From NCBI RefSeq assembly GCF_003052605.1, contig NZ_QASO01000114.1, forward strand, positions 35,903 to 75,548: a stretch of 39,646 bases of DNA, written 5' to 3'. Position numbers and translations under genes: made by a program. The stretch is from Ectopseudomonas oleovorans (GTDB lineage: Bacteria > Pseudomonadota > Gammaproteobacteria > Pseudomonadales > Pseudomonadaceae). Below the pieces are notes generated by a model. The model saw nothing but the letters and a program-made list of their open reading frames with translations, ran no database searches and had not been told where the DNA came from. Positions 29,424 through 37,635 of the stretch are shown here, piece after piece. Each line of letters opens with the position of its first letter. The first letter of the stretch is position 1.

Positions 29424-30179
29424 CTACGGAGCGATGGGGGGCATCGGCGCATGCGGCAGCCAACGCCTGAGGATCGCCGCGAGGCTGCCGTCCTCATGCA
29501 TCTGCTGCAACGCGCGCTGCCAGCGCACCACACGCACCACCGAAGTCTGCGGGGAGAAGGCGATGTAATAGGCCGAGCGCATGAATGGCACATGCGCGGT
29601 GACGTCCTGCGGTTTGAGATCGACAGCAGCCAGCTCGCCAGCCAGGGTCAGGTCTTCGGTAGCGATCAGGTTGACCCGGCCATGCTTGAGCATGGTCACC
29701 ATCTGTTTCGAACTGGGCACGCCGTAGAGGTTGGTAAAGCCCCTCGCGCTGAGGGTCTCGAAGGTGTACCACTGCTTGGGCAACGCCAGTGGCCCGCTGG
29801 CCGCGGCCTGCTCCAACGTGTCGATGACCAGGTCGCGCGACTTGAGCGAATAGAAGCTGGTGGTGCCGACCACTATGGGCCCGACCCACTGAAACCTGTT
29901 CTCGCGCTCAGGAGTGCGCACGGTGGAAAACAGCGCGACATCTTCCTCCTGTTGAGCCAGATGCAATGCTCGCGTCCAGGGCATCAGTTCGATCTGGCCG
30001 CTGTCGCCGGTGCGCGCCAGTAATGCTCTGACCACCTCGACGGCAAGACCGCTGGGCTCGCCCTCGCGCAAGAAGCTCATTGGCGGCGCATCCTCGGTGA
30101 GCAGACGCAACTGTGCCTCCACCGGAGCGCACAGCACCACCAGCAGGACACACAGCCATCGATTAATACACTTGGCCAT
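29424..30179 (-). CDS. Periplasmic solute-binding protein, family 3 (copy 1 of 2)
   Basis: 251 aa. The signal peptide MAKCINRWLCVLLVVLCAPVEA is followed by a short SBP_bac_3 fold: LRLLTEDAPPMSFLREGEPSGLAVEVVRALLARTG, MPWTRALHLAQQEEDVALFSTVRTPERE, LPKQWYTFETL. The start at 30179 is preferred over an in-frame ATG at 30236 because it gives the signal peptide and the other would overlap the upstream gene. It is a clear paralogue of the next gene (roughly 45% identical by eye), with the same length and motifs. No permease or ATPase lies beside it, so it may feed a distant transporter or act as a sensor. Ligand unknown. Confidence 0.88.
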   Translation of the reverse strand: MAKCINRWLCVLLVVLCAPVEAQLRLLTEDAPPMSFLREGEPSGLAVEVVRALLARTGDSGQIELMPWTRALHLAQQEEDVALFSTVRTPERENRFQWVGPIVVGTTSFYSLKSRDLVIDTLEQAAASGPLALPKQWYTFETLSARGFTNLYGVPSSKQMVTMLKHGRVNLIATEDLTLAGELAAVDLKPQDVTAHVPFMRSAYYIAFSPQTSVVRVVRWQRALQQMHEDGSLAAILRRWLPHAPMPPIAP

Positions 30180-30232
30180 CACCGCCCCTCCCGCTTGCAG
30201 CCTAGCAAGACGTGGAGCGCCATGCAGCCGCT

Positions 30233-31006
30233 TCACTCGAGGCGTAGCAAATCGACCAACGTCCGCTCATCGGCCGTCGGAAACCAGTGTCGATAGATCC
30301 GCTCCAGGCTGCCGTCATGACGCATCTGCTGCAGCGCCTGCTGCCATCGCGCGACACGAGCGGTATCCGTCTGCAGGGAAAAGGCGATATAGGAGTCATT
30401 GGGCATCAGGTCGAACTGCGCCTGCAGTTGTCCGGCATTCATGCCCTGTTCGGCAAGCATGCCGTCGAGGGTCAGGTTGTTGGCCAGCAGCAGCTTGACC
30501 CGGCCATGGCGAAACATGCGCAGCATGTCCTGAGGCGTCGGCACGCCATACAGGTTATCCAGCTCCTGTTCACGCAGCAGTTCGTAGCTGTACCACTGCT
30601 TGGGCACGGCGAGGGTGCCGAGCTGGCGCACGTCGTCCAGACTGGTGACTCGCAGCCCGGCATCCTTGTGCGTGTAGAAGCGCGTATAGCCTCGCGCGAT
30701 CGGCCCGACCCACTGAAACTCGGCTTCGCGCTGCGCCGTGCGCACGGTGGAAAACAACGCGGTGTCGGCCTGATGACGAACCTGGTGATAGCCGCGTGTC
30801 CAGGGCACCAGTTCGATGCGCGCCAGCTCACCGGTGCGGCGGATCAACTCTTCGACCACCGCCACAGCCATGCCACTCGGCTTACCATTCTCGAGATAGC
30901 TGAAAGGTCGATAGTCTTCGGTATACAGCCGCAACTCGGCAGCCGTCACGTGGACGCAGAAACTGCAGAACAACAACAGAGCTGCGAGCAGGTACTTCAG
31001 GTTCAT
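30233..31006 (-). CDS. Periplasmic solute-binding protein, family 3 (copy 2 of 2)
   Basis: 257 aa, with signal peptide MNLKYLLAALLLFCSFCVHVTA. The mature part follows copy 1 motif by motif: LRLYTEDYRPFSYLENGKPSGMAVAVVEELIRRTG, PWTRGYHQVRHQADTALFSTVRT, FQWVGPIARGYTRFYTHKD, LAVPKQWYSYELLRE, ending IYRHWFPTADERTL. The two genes are 53 bases apart and most likely arose by tandem duplication followed by long divergence, so they may bind different ligands. The ALFSTVRTxxRE-FQWVGPI block is shared with small amino-acid-type binding proteins found widely in pseudomonads. Confidence 0.9.
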   Translation of the reverse strand: MNLKYLLAALLLFCSFCVHVTAAELRLYTEDYRPFSYLENGKPSGMAVAVVEELIRRTGELARIELVPWTRGYHQVRHQADTALFSTVRTAQREAEFQWVGPIARGYTRFYTHKDAGLRVTSLDDVRQLGTLAVPKQWYSYELLREQELDNLYGVPTPQDMLRMFRHGRVKLLLANNLTLDGMLAEQGMNAGQLQAQFDLMPNDSYIAFSLQTDTARVARWQQALQQMRHDGSLERIYRHWFPTADERTLVDLLRLE

Positions 31007-31085
31007 TGCACGCCACCGTCTAGAGCGCGCCCTACAGCCAATTCAGGGCGGCCAGGACAAGGATCATAAACCCGCGCTCTGCCCA

Positions 31086-32009
31086 TCACCAAGGCTGTTG
31101 CGGCGCGGTCATATCGGCCAATTCCCTGGCGGTCAGTACCCGTGGCTCGAGCAACAGCTGCAGGCGTGAAATGGCGCGTTCGCCACTCAGGGCCCGATGC
31201 ACCAGGCGCACCGCATGATCGCCCATGGCCTGCGGCTGCTGAAGCAACAGGGCGTGAATCTGTCCTTGTCTCACGGCATCGAACAGCAGTTCGCCTCCGT
31301 CGAAGCCGACGAAGTCCACCGTACCGGCCTTGCCCAACTGGCGCAGGGCCGCCAGTGTCGCCCGGCTGCTGGTGCCATTGGGGCTGAACAGGCCGTCGAG
31401 CCTGGGCAACTGCTCGCTCAGGGCCTCGGCGATGCGCTGGCGGTCATCCCCCAGGTAGGCATCGAATACCACCTGCAGCCCTGACGCCTGTGCCGCCAGC
31501 AGAAAGCCGCGCTCACGCTCCTCGGTCGATTGCAGCCCGGGACGCAAACGCAACAACCCGACTCTGCCACCCTGCCCGAGACGCTCGGCCAGTTGTTGCC
31601 CGGCCAACTGACCTGCGAGGAAGTTGTCGGTCGCCACCAGCGCATAAGCGCCATTTCCCGCAACGCCGCGGTCGACATAGACGGTGGGAATACCTTCGTC
31701 ACGCAAGGCCACTATCCGGGTATCGATGGCATCGCCAGCCGGGGCGATGATCAGCGCCTTGCAGCCCTGTGCAAGCACGCGATCTATCAGTTGCAACTGC
31801 ACCTCGACGCTGCCCTCCTGGGTCGGGCCGCGCGTATAGAGTTCCAATTGCAGATCGTCAGCGGTGCGTCTCGCGCCGGCCTCCAGCTCGCTCCAGAACG
31901 CCGATGTGCCGGCCGGCACCATACCGATGCAGTCTCGCGCCCAGGCCGGCACAGGCGTCAGGAAAAGAGCAGCCAGCAACAGGCAAATGAAAGGGATGAT
32001 TCTTGGCAT
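31086..32009 (-). CDS. LacI-like periplasmic sugar-binding protein (Peripla_BP_4)
   Basis: 307 aa. Signal peptide MPRIIPFICLLLAALFLTPVPAWA, then a ribose-binding-protein fold: FWSELEAGARRTADDLQLELYTRGPTQEGSVEVQLQLIDRVLAQG, ALIIAPAGDAIDTRI, VDRGVAGNGAYALVATDNFLAGQLAGQQLAERL, LDGLFSPNGTSSRATLAALRQ, VDFVGFDGGELLFDAVRQGQIHALLLQQP. There is no DNA-binding domain, so it is a binding protein and not a repressor. The usual rbs-type ATPase and permease are not adjacent. It is the first gene of a minus-strand run with the two family-3 binding proteins and the F-domain protein (gaps 79, 53, 53). Confidence 0.88.
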   Translation of the reverse strand: MPRIIPFICLLLAALFLTPVPAWARDCIGMVPAGTSAFWSELEAGARRTADDLQLELYTRGPTQEGSVEVQLQLIDRVLAQGCKALIIAPAGDAIDTRIVALRDEGIPTVYVDRGVAGNGAYALVATDNFLAGQLAGQQLAERLGQGGRVGLLRLRPGLQSTEERERGFLLAAQASGLQVVFDAYLGDDRQRIAEALSEQLPRLDGLFSPNGTSSRATLAALRQLGKAGTVDFVGFDGGELLFDAVRQGQIHALLLQQPQAMGDHAVRLVHRALSGERAISRLQLLLEPRVLTARELADMTAPQQPW

Positions 32010-32174
32010 GTTCGACTCCCAGGCCTTGCCATCACTTTAGCATCGCCAGCCAGCTCTTCTCTCCTGTCGGATGGCTGTCGACTCATACTTTTTCACATTC
32101 AAAACCGACGGTCGGACTAGCCCTGGCGCGCCGGGCAGGCGATCATCGGCCTTCCTACGCAGACTCCAGCTACC

Positions 32175-32900
32175 ATGACCGCCACTACTGACAGCCGTAC
32201 CCCGACGCACAAGCCCCGCCCGCTGATCGACTTGGCCATCAGCATCCTGATTCCCTCGTTCATCCTGATGAAGCTCAGTGGCGAGCACCGCCTCGGCGCC
32301 GATGGTGCGCTGATTCTGGCCCTGGCGTTCCCGCTGGGCTGGGGCGCGTTCGAGCTGATCAAATATCGCAAATTCAACTTCATCGCCCTGCTCGGCCTGA
32401 TCAGCGTAGCGCTGACCGGCGGTATCGGCCTGCTCAAGCTCGACACTCAGTGGCTGGCAGTCAAGGAAGCACTGATTCCCGGCCTGATCGGCATTGCCGT
32501 GCTGGTTTCCACCCGCACCCGCTACCCGCTGATTCGCACCCTGCTGTTCAACAAGACGGTGCTCAATATCGACAAGATCCACGATCGTCTGCAGCAAGGC
32601 GGCCACGTCGAGCACTTTGAGACGCGCCTGATGCGCGCGACCTACTGGCTCAGCGGTACCTTCTTCTTCTCCTCGTTCATGAACTACGTGCTGGCCAAGT
32701 GGATCGTGGTCAGCCCGGCCGGCACCGAGGCCTTCAATGATGAACTGGGGCGCATGACCTTGCTCAGCTACCCGATGATCGCCATTCCCTCGATGGTCAT
32801 GCTGATGGCCATCTTCTACTACCTGTGGAAGACCATTCACGGCCTGACCGGCCTGAGTCTGGAAGAGATCATGGCCAATCCCCAGGATCGCCAGTCCTGA
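32175..32900 (+). CDS. VC0807 family membrane protein
   Basis: 241 aa, about six membrane segments (LIDLAISILIPSFILMKL, ADGALILALAFPLGWGAFELI, FNFIALLGLISVALTGGIGLL, LIPGLIGIAVLVSTRT, TYWLSGTFFFSSFMNYVLAKW, LLSYPMIAIPSMVMLMAIFYYLW). The pattern matches the VC0807 family of intracellular septation-like membrane proteins, whose function is unknown. It is transcribed divergently from the LacI-like binding protein; the 165-base gap must hold both promoters. The next gene follows after 12 bases. Confidence 0.8.
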   Translation: MTATTDSRTPTHKPRPLIDLAISILIPSFILMKLSGEHRLGADGALILALAFPLGWGAFELIKYRKFNFIALLGLISVALTGGIGLLKLDTQWLAVKEALIPGLIGIAVLVSTRTRYPLIRTLLFNKTVLNIDKIHDRLQQGGHVEHFETRLMRATYWLSGTFFFSSFMNYVLAKWIVVSPAGTEAFNDELGRMTLLSYPMIAIPSMVMLMAIFYYLWKTIHGLTGLSLEEIMANPQDRQS

Positions 32901-32912
32901 CCGGCTGATCCC

Positions 32913-33350
32913 ATGCTGGCCGCCTCCGCCTACCTGGGCCTGTTCCTTTCTGCCTTCTTCGCCGCCACCCTGCTACCCCTGCAATCGGAGGCGGTGCTGG
33001 TGGCGCTGCTGCTCGGCGGCGCTCATGCCACCTGGGCGCTGCTCACGGTTGCCACCGCCGGCAACGTGCTGGGTTCCTGGGTCAATTGGCTGCTCGGGCG
33101 CTCCCTCGAACACTATCGCCAGCGGCGCTGGTTTCCGGTAAGCGACACGCGCCTGCAACAGGCGCAGAGCTGGTATGCCCGCTATGGTCGTTGGTCACTG
33201 CTGCTAAGCTGGATGCCAGTGATCGGCGATCCGCTCACCCTTGTGGCCGGCGTGATGCGCGAACCGCTGTGGCGTTTTCTGCTGATCGTCACCCTGGCCA
33301 AGGCCATGCGCTACGCCGTACTGGCCGCAATCACCCTGACCTGGATCTGA
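32913..33350 (+). CDS. YqaA family (DedA/SNARE-associated) membrane protein
   Basis: 145 aa. The SNARE-associated/DedA-like motif is seen in LSAFFAATLLPLQSEAVLVALLLGG, TAGNVLGSWVNWLLGR, WYARYGRWSLLLSWMPVIGDPLTLVAGVMR and FLLIVTLAKAMRYAV. The GxxLGS and F/W-G-R blocks followed by PxxG-DxxT are typical of YqaA. DedA relatives act in membrane lipid recycling or flipping; the role of YqaA is not settled. The 12-base spacing to the VC0807-type gene suggests a two-gene operon. Confidence 0.88.
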   Translation: MLAASAYLGLFLSAFFAATLLPLQSEAVLVALLLGGAHATWALLTVATAGNVLGSWVNWLLGRSLEHYRQRRWFPVSDTRLQQAQSWYARYGRWSLLLSWMPVIGDPLTLVAGVMREPLWRFLLIVTLAKAMRYAVLAAITLTWI

Positions 33351-33526
33351 GTCGATGACTCGCTCGCGGATATCCACACCCCCTGCGAGGACATACTCGG
33401 TAACGCCGCAAATGCGCACAGCGGTTGAGCATCTGCCGCGCCTCCGTGATACTGCGCAGCGCGCTGAGCAGGCATGACACGTCCGCGCGCCCGCATAACC
33501 GGCCCACTAAGCCGATGAACAGCAGC

Positions 33527-33575
33527 CTCGATAGGGGCGTACGGCCCGTCTTCACCGCCTCATGGGCCTATCGAG
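33527..33575 (+). promoter_or_regulatory. Inverted repeat in the leader of the UPF0104 gene
   Basis: 9-bp arms CTCGATAGG and CCTATCGAG are separated by 31 bases, and the right arm directly touches the ribosome binding site (TGAGGAG). It could mask translation initiation or be an operator. The gap 33351-33587 shows nothing else I can support. Confidence 0.35.
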
Positions 33576-33587
33576 TGAGGAGTTGCA

Positions 33588-34565
33588 GTGTCCGTTGTTG
33601 AAGCCAAACCCAAACTGAAACGCAGCGATCTGATCTGGTCGCTGATTGGTCTTGGCGCCGTAGTGCTGTCCTGCTTCCTGCTCTACCGCGAATTGCGCAA
33701 CATCTCCCTCGACGAGATTGCTGACAGCCTGCGCGCGATCAGCCACACCAATTGGTTGCTGGCAGCCGGCGCCACGCTCGGTGCTTATTGGGCCCTGGCC
33801 TGGTACGACCGCATCGCCATCGCCCACCTGGGCCGAAAGATCTCCTGGCGCTTCATCACGCTCTGCTCCTTCACCACCTATGCCCTGGCCCACAATATCG
33901 GCGCCTCGGTATTTTCCGGTGCCGTGGTACGTTACCGGGCCTACCGCAGCAAGGGCCTGACGCCACAGGAAATCGGCATCCTTATCGTTTTCTGTTCCTT
34001 TACCTTCGCCCTCGGCACCCTGCTCGCCAGCGGCTGCGTGCTGATCGCTCAGCCCGAGCTGATTCACCGCGTTGCTGACGTCACACCTCTGGTCTCGATA
34101 GTCATAGGCAGCGTCCTGCTGTGTCTGGTAGGCCTCTACGTGCTGGGCTCCTGGCGCCAGTTCAAACCCTGGACGCTGGGCAAGCTGCATGTGGAATATC
34201 CGCGCCTGCCCATAGTCAGCCGCCAGTTGTTGGCCGGCCCGCTGGAACTGCTCTGCGCCGCGGCGATCATCTATTTCGCCCTGCCGGCCGACAATCATCC
34301 CGGCTATCTGGTGGTGCTCGGCGTGTTCCTCGCCTCCTTCTCTCTGGCGCTACTGTCCCATGCACCTGGCGGCCTGGGTGTACTGGAAGTGACCTTCCTC
34401 GCCGCACTGCCGGAGATTCCCGCTGCCGATGTGCTGGCCGCGCTTATCGTGTTCCGCGTGTTCTATCTGCTGCTGCCCTTCGCACTGTCACTGCTGGTAG
34501 TGCTGGGCTTCGAATGGACGCAATGGAAGCGCAAGCGCGAAGAGAGCCTTGACCTACCGTCCTGA
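33588..34565 (+). CDS. UPF0104/YbhN-like membrane protein (lysylphosphatidylglycerol synthase TM region)
   Basis: 325 aa with about eight membrane helices; matches the LPG_synthase_TM/UPF0104 family related to the flippase half of MprF. Seen: LRAISHTNWLLAAGATLGAYWALAWYDRIA, TYALAHNIGASVFSGAVVRYRAYRSKGLT (the family signature with AHNxGAS-xRYR), and LALLSHAPGGLGVLEVTFLA near the C-terminus. No cytoplasmic synthase domain is attached. The GTG start at 33588 follows GTGAGGAGTTGCA, a strong ribosome binding site. The substrate is unknown; a lipid-related role is inferred from the family. Confidence 0.87.
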   Translation: MSVVEAKPKLKRSDLIWSLIGLGAVVLSCFLLYRELRNISLDEIADSLRAISHTNWLLAAGATLGAYWALAWYDRIAIAHLGRKISWRFITLCSFTTYALAHNIGASVFSGAVVRYRAYRSKGLTPQEIGILIVFCSFTFALGTLLASGCVLIAQPELIHRVADVTPLVSIVIGSVLLCLVGLYVLGSWRQFKPWTLGKLHVEYPRLPIVSRQLLAGPLELLCAAAIIYFALPADNHPGYLVVLGVFLASFSLALLSHAPGGLGVLEVTFLAALPEIPAADVLAALIVFRVFYLLLPFALSLLVVLGFEWTQWKRKREESLDLPS

Positions 34566-34627
34566 CGGCTCGCCGTCGCCGCGCCACTGACATAGAATGC
34601 GCGGCCGTTTTTCATGGCCTGCGTTTC

Positions 34628-35893
34628 ATGTCTTTCTCCACTCCCGCCCGCGCCTGCGGCATCGACTTCGGCACCTCCAACTCCACCGTCGGCTGGCTGC
34701 GCCCCGGCCAGGACAGTTTGCTGACACTGGAGGACGGCAAGATCACCCTGCCCTCGGTGATCTTCTTCAACACCGAGGAGCGCCGCCCGGTCTACGGCCG
34801 CCTGGCCCTGCACGAGTATCTGGAAGGCTACGAGGGGCGCCTGATGCGCTCACTCAAGAGCCTGCTGGGCTCCAAGCTGCTGAAAAGCGAAACCACGGTG
34901 CTGGGCAGCGCCCTGCCGTTCAAGGACCTGCTCGGCTTCTTCATCGGCGAGCTGAAAAAGCGCGCCGAGGCCCAGGCCGAGCGCGCCTTCGAGGAAGTGG
35001 TGCTGGGCCGCCCGGTATTCTTCGTCGATGACGACCCAGCGGCCGATCAGGAAGCGCAGAACACCCTGGTGGCCGTGGCGCACAAGCTTGGTTTCAAGGA
35101 GGTGTCGTTCCAGTACGAGCCCATCGCCGCGGCCTTCGACTACGAGTCGAGCCTGGAGCGCGAGGAGCTGGTACTGATCGTCGACATCGGCGGCGGCACC
35201 TCGGACTTCTCTCTGGTGCGTCTGGCCCCTGAGCGCCACCATTTGGCCGAGCGCCAGGACGACATCCTCGCCACCGGCGGCGTGCATATCGGCGGGACCG
35301 ACTTCGACAAGCAACTGTCGCTGGCCGGGGTGATGCCGCTGTTCGGCTACGGCAGCCGGATGAGGAGCGACGCCTTCATGCCCACCAGCTACCACCTCAA
35401 CCTGGCGACCTGGCACACCATCAACGCGCTGTACGCGCAGAAGACCCAGTTGGCCCTGCAGAACATGCGCTACGACATCGTCGACGCCACCGGCATCGAC
35501 CGCCTGTTCGGCCTGATCGAACAGCGCGCCGGGCACTGGCTGGCGATGCAGGTGGAAGAGAGCAAGATTGCCCTGAGCGAACAGGACGCGCGGCCCATCG
35601 ACCTGTCGCGCGTCGAGCCGGGCCTGGTCGCCGAGCTGACCCGCCCGCTGTTCGAGAATGCCATCGAGCCGCTGCTCGAACGCATCCGCGCTAGCCTCAC
35701 ACAATTGCTCGCCGATGCCGGAGTCAGCGCCGATCAGGTCGACACACTGTTCTTCACCGGCGGCTCCAGCGGCGTGCCGGCGCTGCGTCAGAGCGTGGCC
35801 GCCATGCTGCCCAATGCACGCAGTGTGGAAGGCAATACCTTCGGCAGCATCGGCAGTGGTCTGGCCATCGAAGCGAAAAAACGCTACGGCTGA
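34628..35893 (+). CDS. Hsp70-family ATPase without substrate-binding domain (YegD-like)
   Basis: 421 aa. Hsp70/actin nucleotide-binding motifs are present: phosphate-1 CGIDFGTSNSTVGW, connect-1 QYEPIAAAFDYE, phosphate-2 VDIGGGTSDFSLV and adenosine motif FFTGGSSGVPALRQ. The protein ends soon after the nucleotide-binding domain, so there is no beta-sandwich substrate-binding domain or lid; this is how YegD-type proteins look. An insertion-like segment (about 215-300) replaces canonical Hsp70 surface. No DnaJ or GrpE gene is near. PA4873, annotated as a probable heat-shock protein, is at the corresponding place in P. aeruginosa. Client or partner unknown. Confidence 0.9.
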   Translation: MSFSTPARACGIDFGTSNSTVGWLRPGQDSLLTLEDGKITLPSVIFFNTEERRPVYGRLALHEYLEGYEGRLMRSLKSLLGSKLLKSETTVLGSALPFKDLLGFFIGELKKRAEAQAERAFEEVVLGRPVFFVDDDPAADQEAQNTLVAVAHKLGFKEVSFQYEPIAAAFDYESSLEREELVLIVDIGGGTSDFSLVRLAPERHHLAERQDDILATGGVHIGGTDFDKQLSLAGVMPLFGYGSRMRSDAFMPTSYHLNLATWHTINALYAQKTQLALQNMRYDIVDATGIDRLFGLIEQRAGHWLAMQVEESKIALSEQDARPIDLSRVEPGLVAELTRPLFENAIEPLLERIRASLTQLLADAGVSADQVDTLFFTGGSSGVPALRQSVAAMLPNARSVEGNTFGSIGSGLAIEAKKRYG

Positions 35894-35987
35894 GCCGATT
35901 CTGTTCCCAAATACTACCCGTACGTCGCAGCATCAGTTACAGGGTCTAGGTTTACCCGGTGTTCAATCAGCCCACCGGGTGATCGCC

Positions 35988-36343
35988 ATGCTGAAGAAAC
36001 TGCTGCTCACCACCACACTTGGCCTGCTGCTGGCTGGTGCCATTTTGCCCAGGCCCACCATGGCTGGAGTTTCTACGACGCCGATCAGCTTCTGAGCCTG
36101 GAAGTACCGCTGCAGACCGTCAACTACCGCAACCCGCACGCCGACGTGAGCATCGAGCACGACGGGCGCACCTAGCAGGTGATCCTCGCCCCGATCAGCC
36201 GCCTGCAGGCCCCCGGCCTGCCGGAATCCGACCTGACCGCGGGCAAGACCGTGATCATAGTCGGCTACCCACGCAAGGACGGCACCACGGAGATCCGCGC
36301 CGAACGCATCATCGTCGACGGGCGCACCATCGAACTGCGCTAG
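35988..36343 (+). pseudogene. Broken DUF6152 family periplasmic protein gene
   Basis: The start codon and signal peptide (MLKKLLLTTTLGLLLAGA) are intact, but the frame then reaches TGA at 36093-36095. The conserved protein continues in the +2 frame from 36053: AHHGWSFYDADQLLSLEVPL, then VNYRNPHADVSIEHDGRT, a TAG at 36173-36175, and QVILAPISRLQAPGLPE to a natural TAG stop at 36341. So there is one frameshift just after the signal peptide and one nonsense codon, most simply TGG to TAG since family members have W there. The family assignment is from memory of the AHHGW and NPH motifs. Confidence 0.85.
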
Positions 36344-36826
36344 ATGAACAGCCTGATCGCCTGGGCCGCCTGGCTCGAAGCCACGGCGCTGGGCGAGCAG
36401 ATGCGCAGCTCGGCACTGCTCTACCCGGCGCTCAACCTGCTGCATCTGCTTGGCCTGGTGCTGCTGCTTGGGCCCATGCTGCTGCTCGATGCGCGTCTGC
36501 TTGGCGCCGGCCGCAGTTTCCCGCTGACAGCGGTGTCGCGCACGCTGACGCCACTGGCGGTGGCCGGCCTGTTGCTCCTGCTGGGCAGCGGCGTCTGTCT
36601 GTTCGCCGCCGACGCAGGGCCGCTGGCAGTCGACCGTCTGCTGCAGCTCGAGCTGCTGCTGATCGCCCTGGGTATTGGCAACGCTCTGTTGCTTCGCCAG
36701 CTATGGAGTGCCCGGCTGGGCGACTGGGATACGTACGCGCCACTGTTCGGTCGGCTGAAAGCGGCGCTGTCGCTGCTGTTGTGGCTCCCGGTGATGAGCC
36801 TCGGCCGCCTGCTGGACTACTTCTAG
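36344..36826 (+). CDS. DUF6644-like four-helix membrane protein
   Basis: 160 aa, four hydrophobic segments (ALNLLHLLGLVLLLGPMLLLDARLLG, LAVAGLLLLLGSGVCLFA, LLQLELLLIALGIGNALLLR, AALSLLLWLPVMSLGRLLDYF). The histidine in NLLHLLGL and the general plan fit the DUF6644 family, which I recall next to DUF6152 genes. The ATG comes immediately after the stop of the broken DUF6152 gene (TAGATG), so it was probably translated by coupling, and loss of translation upstream may reduce its expression. It is otherwise intact. Confidence 0.72.
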   Translation: MNSLIAWAAWLEATALGEQMRSSALLYPALNLLHLLGLVLLLGPMLLLDARLLGAGRSFPLTAVSRTLTPLAVAGLLLLLGSGVCLFAADAGPLAVDRLLQLELLLIALGIGNALLLRQLWSARLGDWDTYAPLFGRLKAALSLLLWLPVMSLGRLLDYF

Positions 36827-36843
36827 CGCAGCGTGCTTTGCCT

Positions 36844-37061
36844 TAACAGGACGTTGAAAACTACCTACGTTGGCAATCCTGCGTTAAAAACAACCTCGCG
36901 TGCGAGCCCAGTCAAAATGCTCATTTACAAATATGTAAACTGCGCTTTTTCGGTCGTTTGACTCGCTGGCGCTCGCCCTTCGGGCCAGCCTGCGGCTGTT
37001 ACTCCCGTTGGTCGTTGCGCCTTGTCTTGCCTGCCTCGCCTACGTTTTCAACGACCTGTTA
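36844..37061 (+). repeat. 218-bp MITE-like element with terminal inverted repeats
   Basis: The left end TAACAGGACGTTGAAAAC and the right end GTTTTCAACGACCTGTTA are inverted repeats (17 of 18 positions). The interior has no coding potential I can support and contains GTTAAAAACAACC, CAAAATGCTCATTTACA and a TTTTTCGGTCG stretch. It looks like a non-autonomous element. A partial inverted copy is at 1-62. It fills almost all of the 271-base gap between the DUF6644-like gene and the next gene. Confidence 0.8.
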
Positions 37062-37097
37062 TCCTGCGCGCCTTCGCCCTCGAACAGGAATGCCCCG

Positions 37098-37631
37098 ATG
37101 AAAGCCCAGCTGGAAGAACTGATCGCCAAGATAAGCTCCGGCTGCCTGGCCGAGGACGAGATCGCCCGTATCGCCGACGAGGCCACCCAGGCTTACGCCG
37201 ATCCGACCGCCTTCCTCGCCGCCAACCCGGACGTCAACTACGACGACGAATTCCCCATCCCCCTGGGCGAATGGGTGGTGGTTGGCAGCCTGCCGGATAC
37301 CGTGCTGTTCCAGGCCGACAGCTATGAAGAGCTGTTCCAGCGCATCACCGAGTCCTTCGGCCCGCAGGTGCAGTTCGTGCTCAAGGCCAAGCAACTGGCC
37401 AAGACCGAGCCACTCAAGGCGCTCAACCGCATTCAGGTGCAGCTTTCGGCCCTGTCGCCGGAAACTGGCGGCTACGTACTGCTGGATTTCAGCGAACCGT
37501 TGGACGACGAACTGCAGGCGGTACTGGTGTACGCCAGCGACCTGCCGCGGGTGATGGAGCTGGCGGTGGAAGTGGGCATCTATGCGGCGCCAGCGCTCGA
37601 AGCGCTGAAAGCAGCTCAGTCTGACGAGTAA
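37098..37631 (+). CDS. Conserved hypothetical protein, function unknown
   Basis: 177 aa, acidic, soluble, no signal peptide or membrane helix. I do not recognise the family. It begins with a helical part (MKAQLEELIAKISSGCLAEDEIARIADEA), then an alpha/beta part with FPIPLGEWVVVGSLPDTVLFQ, SYEELFQRITESFGP and GGYVLLDFSEPLDDELQAVLVYAS, and ends AALEALKAAQ-like. The ATG follows GAACAGGAATGCCCCG, with the MITE ending 36 bases upstream. The stop is 4 bases before the VOC-type gene, suggesting co-translation. Confidence 0.85.
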   Translation: MKAQLEELIAKISSGCLAEDEIARIADEATQAYADPTAFLAANPDVNYDDEFPIPLGEWVVVGSLPDTVLFQADSYEELFQRITESFGPQVQFVLKAKQLAKTEPLKALNRIQVQLSALSPETGGYVLLDFSEPLDDELQAVLVYASDLPRVMELAVEVGIYAAPALEALKAAQSDE

Positions 37632-37635
37632 AGCC

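Noticed and set aside
31086..32009. LacI-family transcription repressor
   Set aside because: There is a signal peptide instead of a helix-turn-helix, so it is an exported binding protein.
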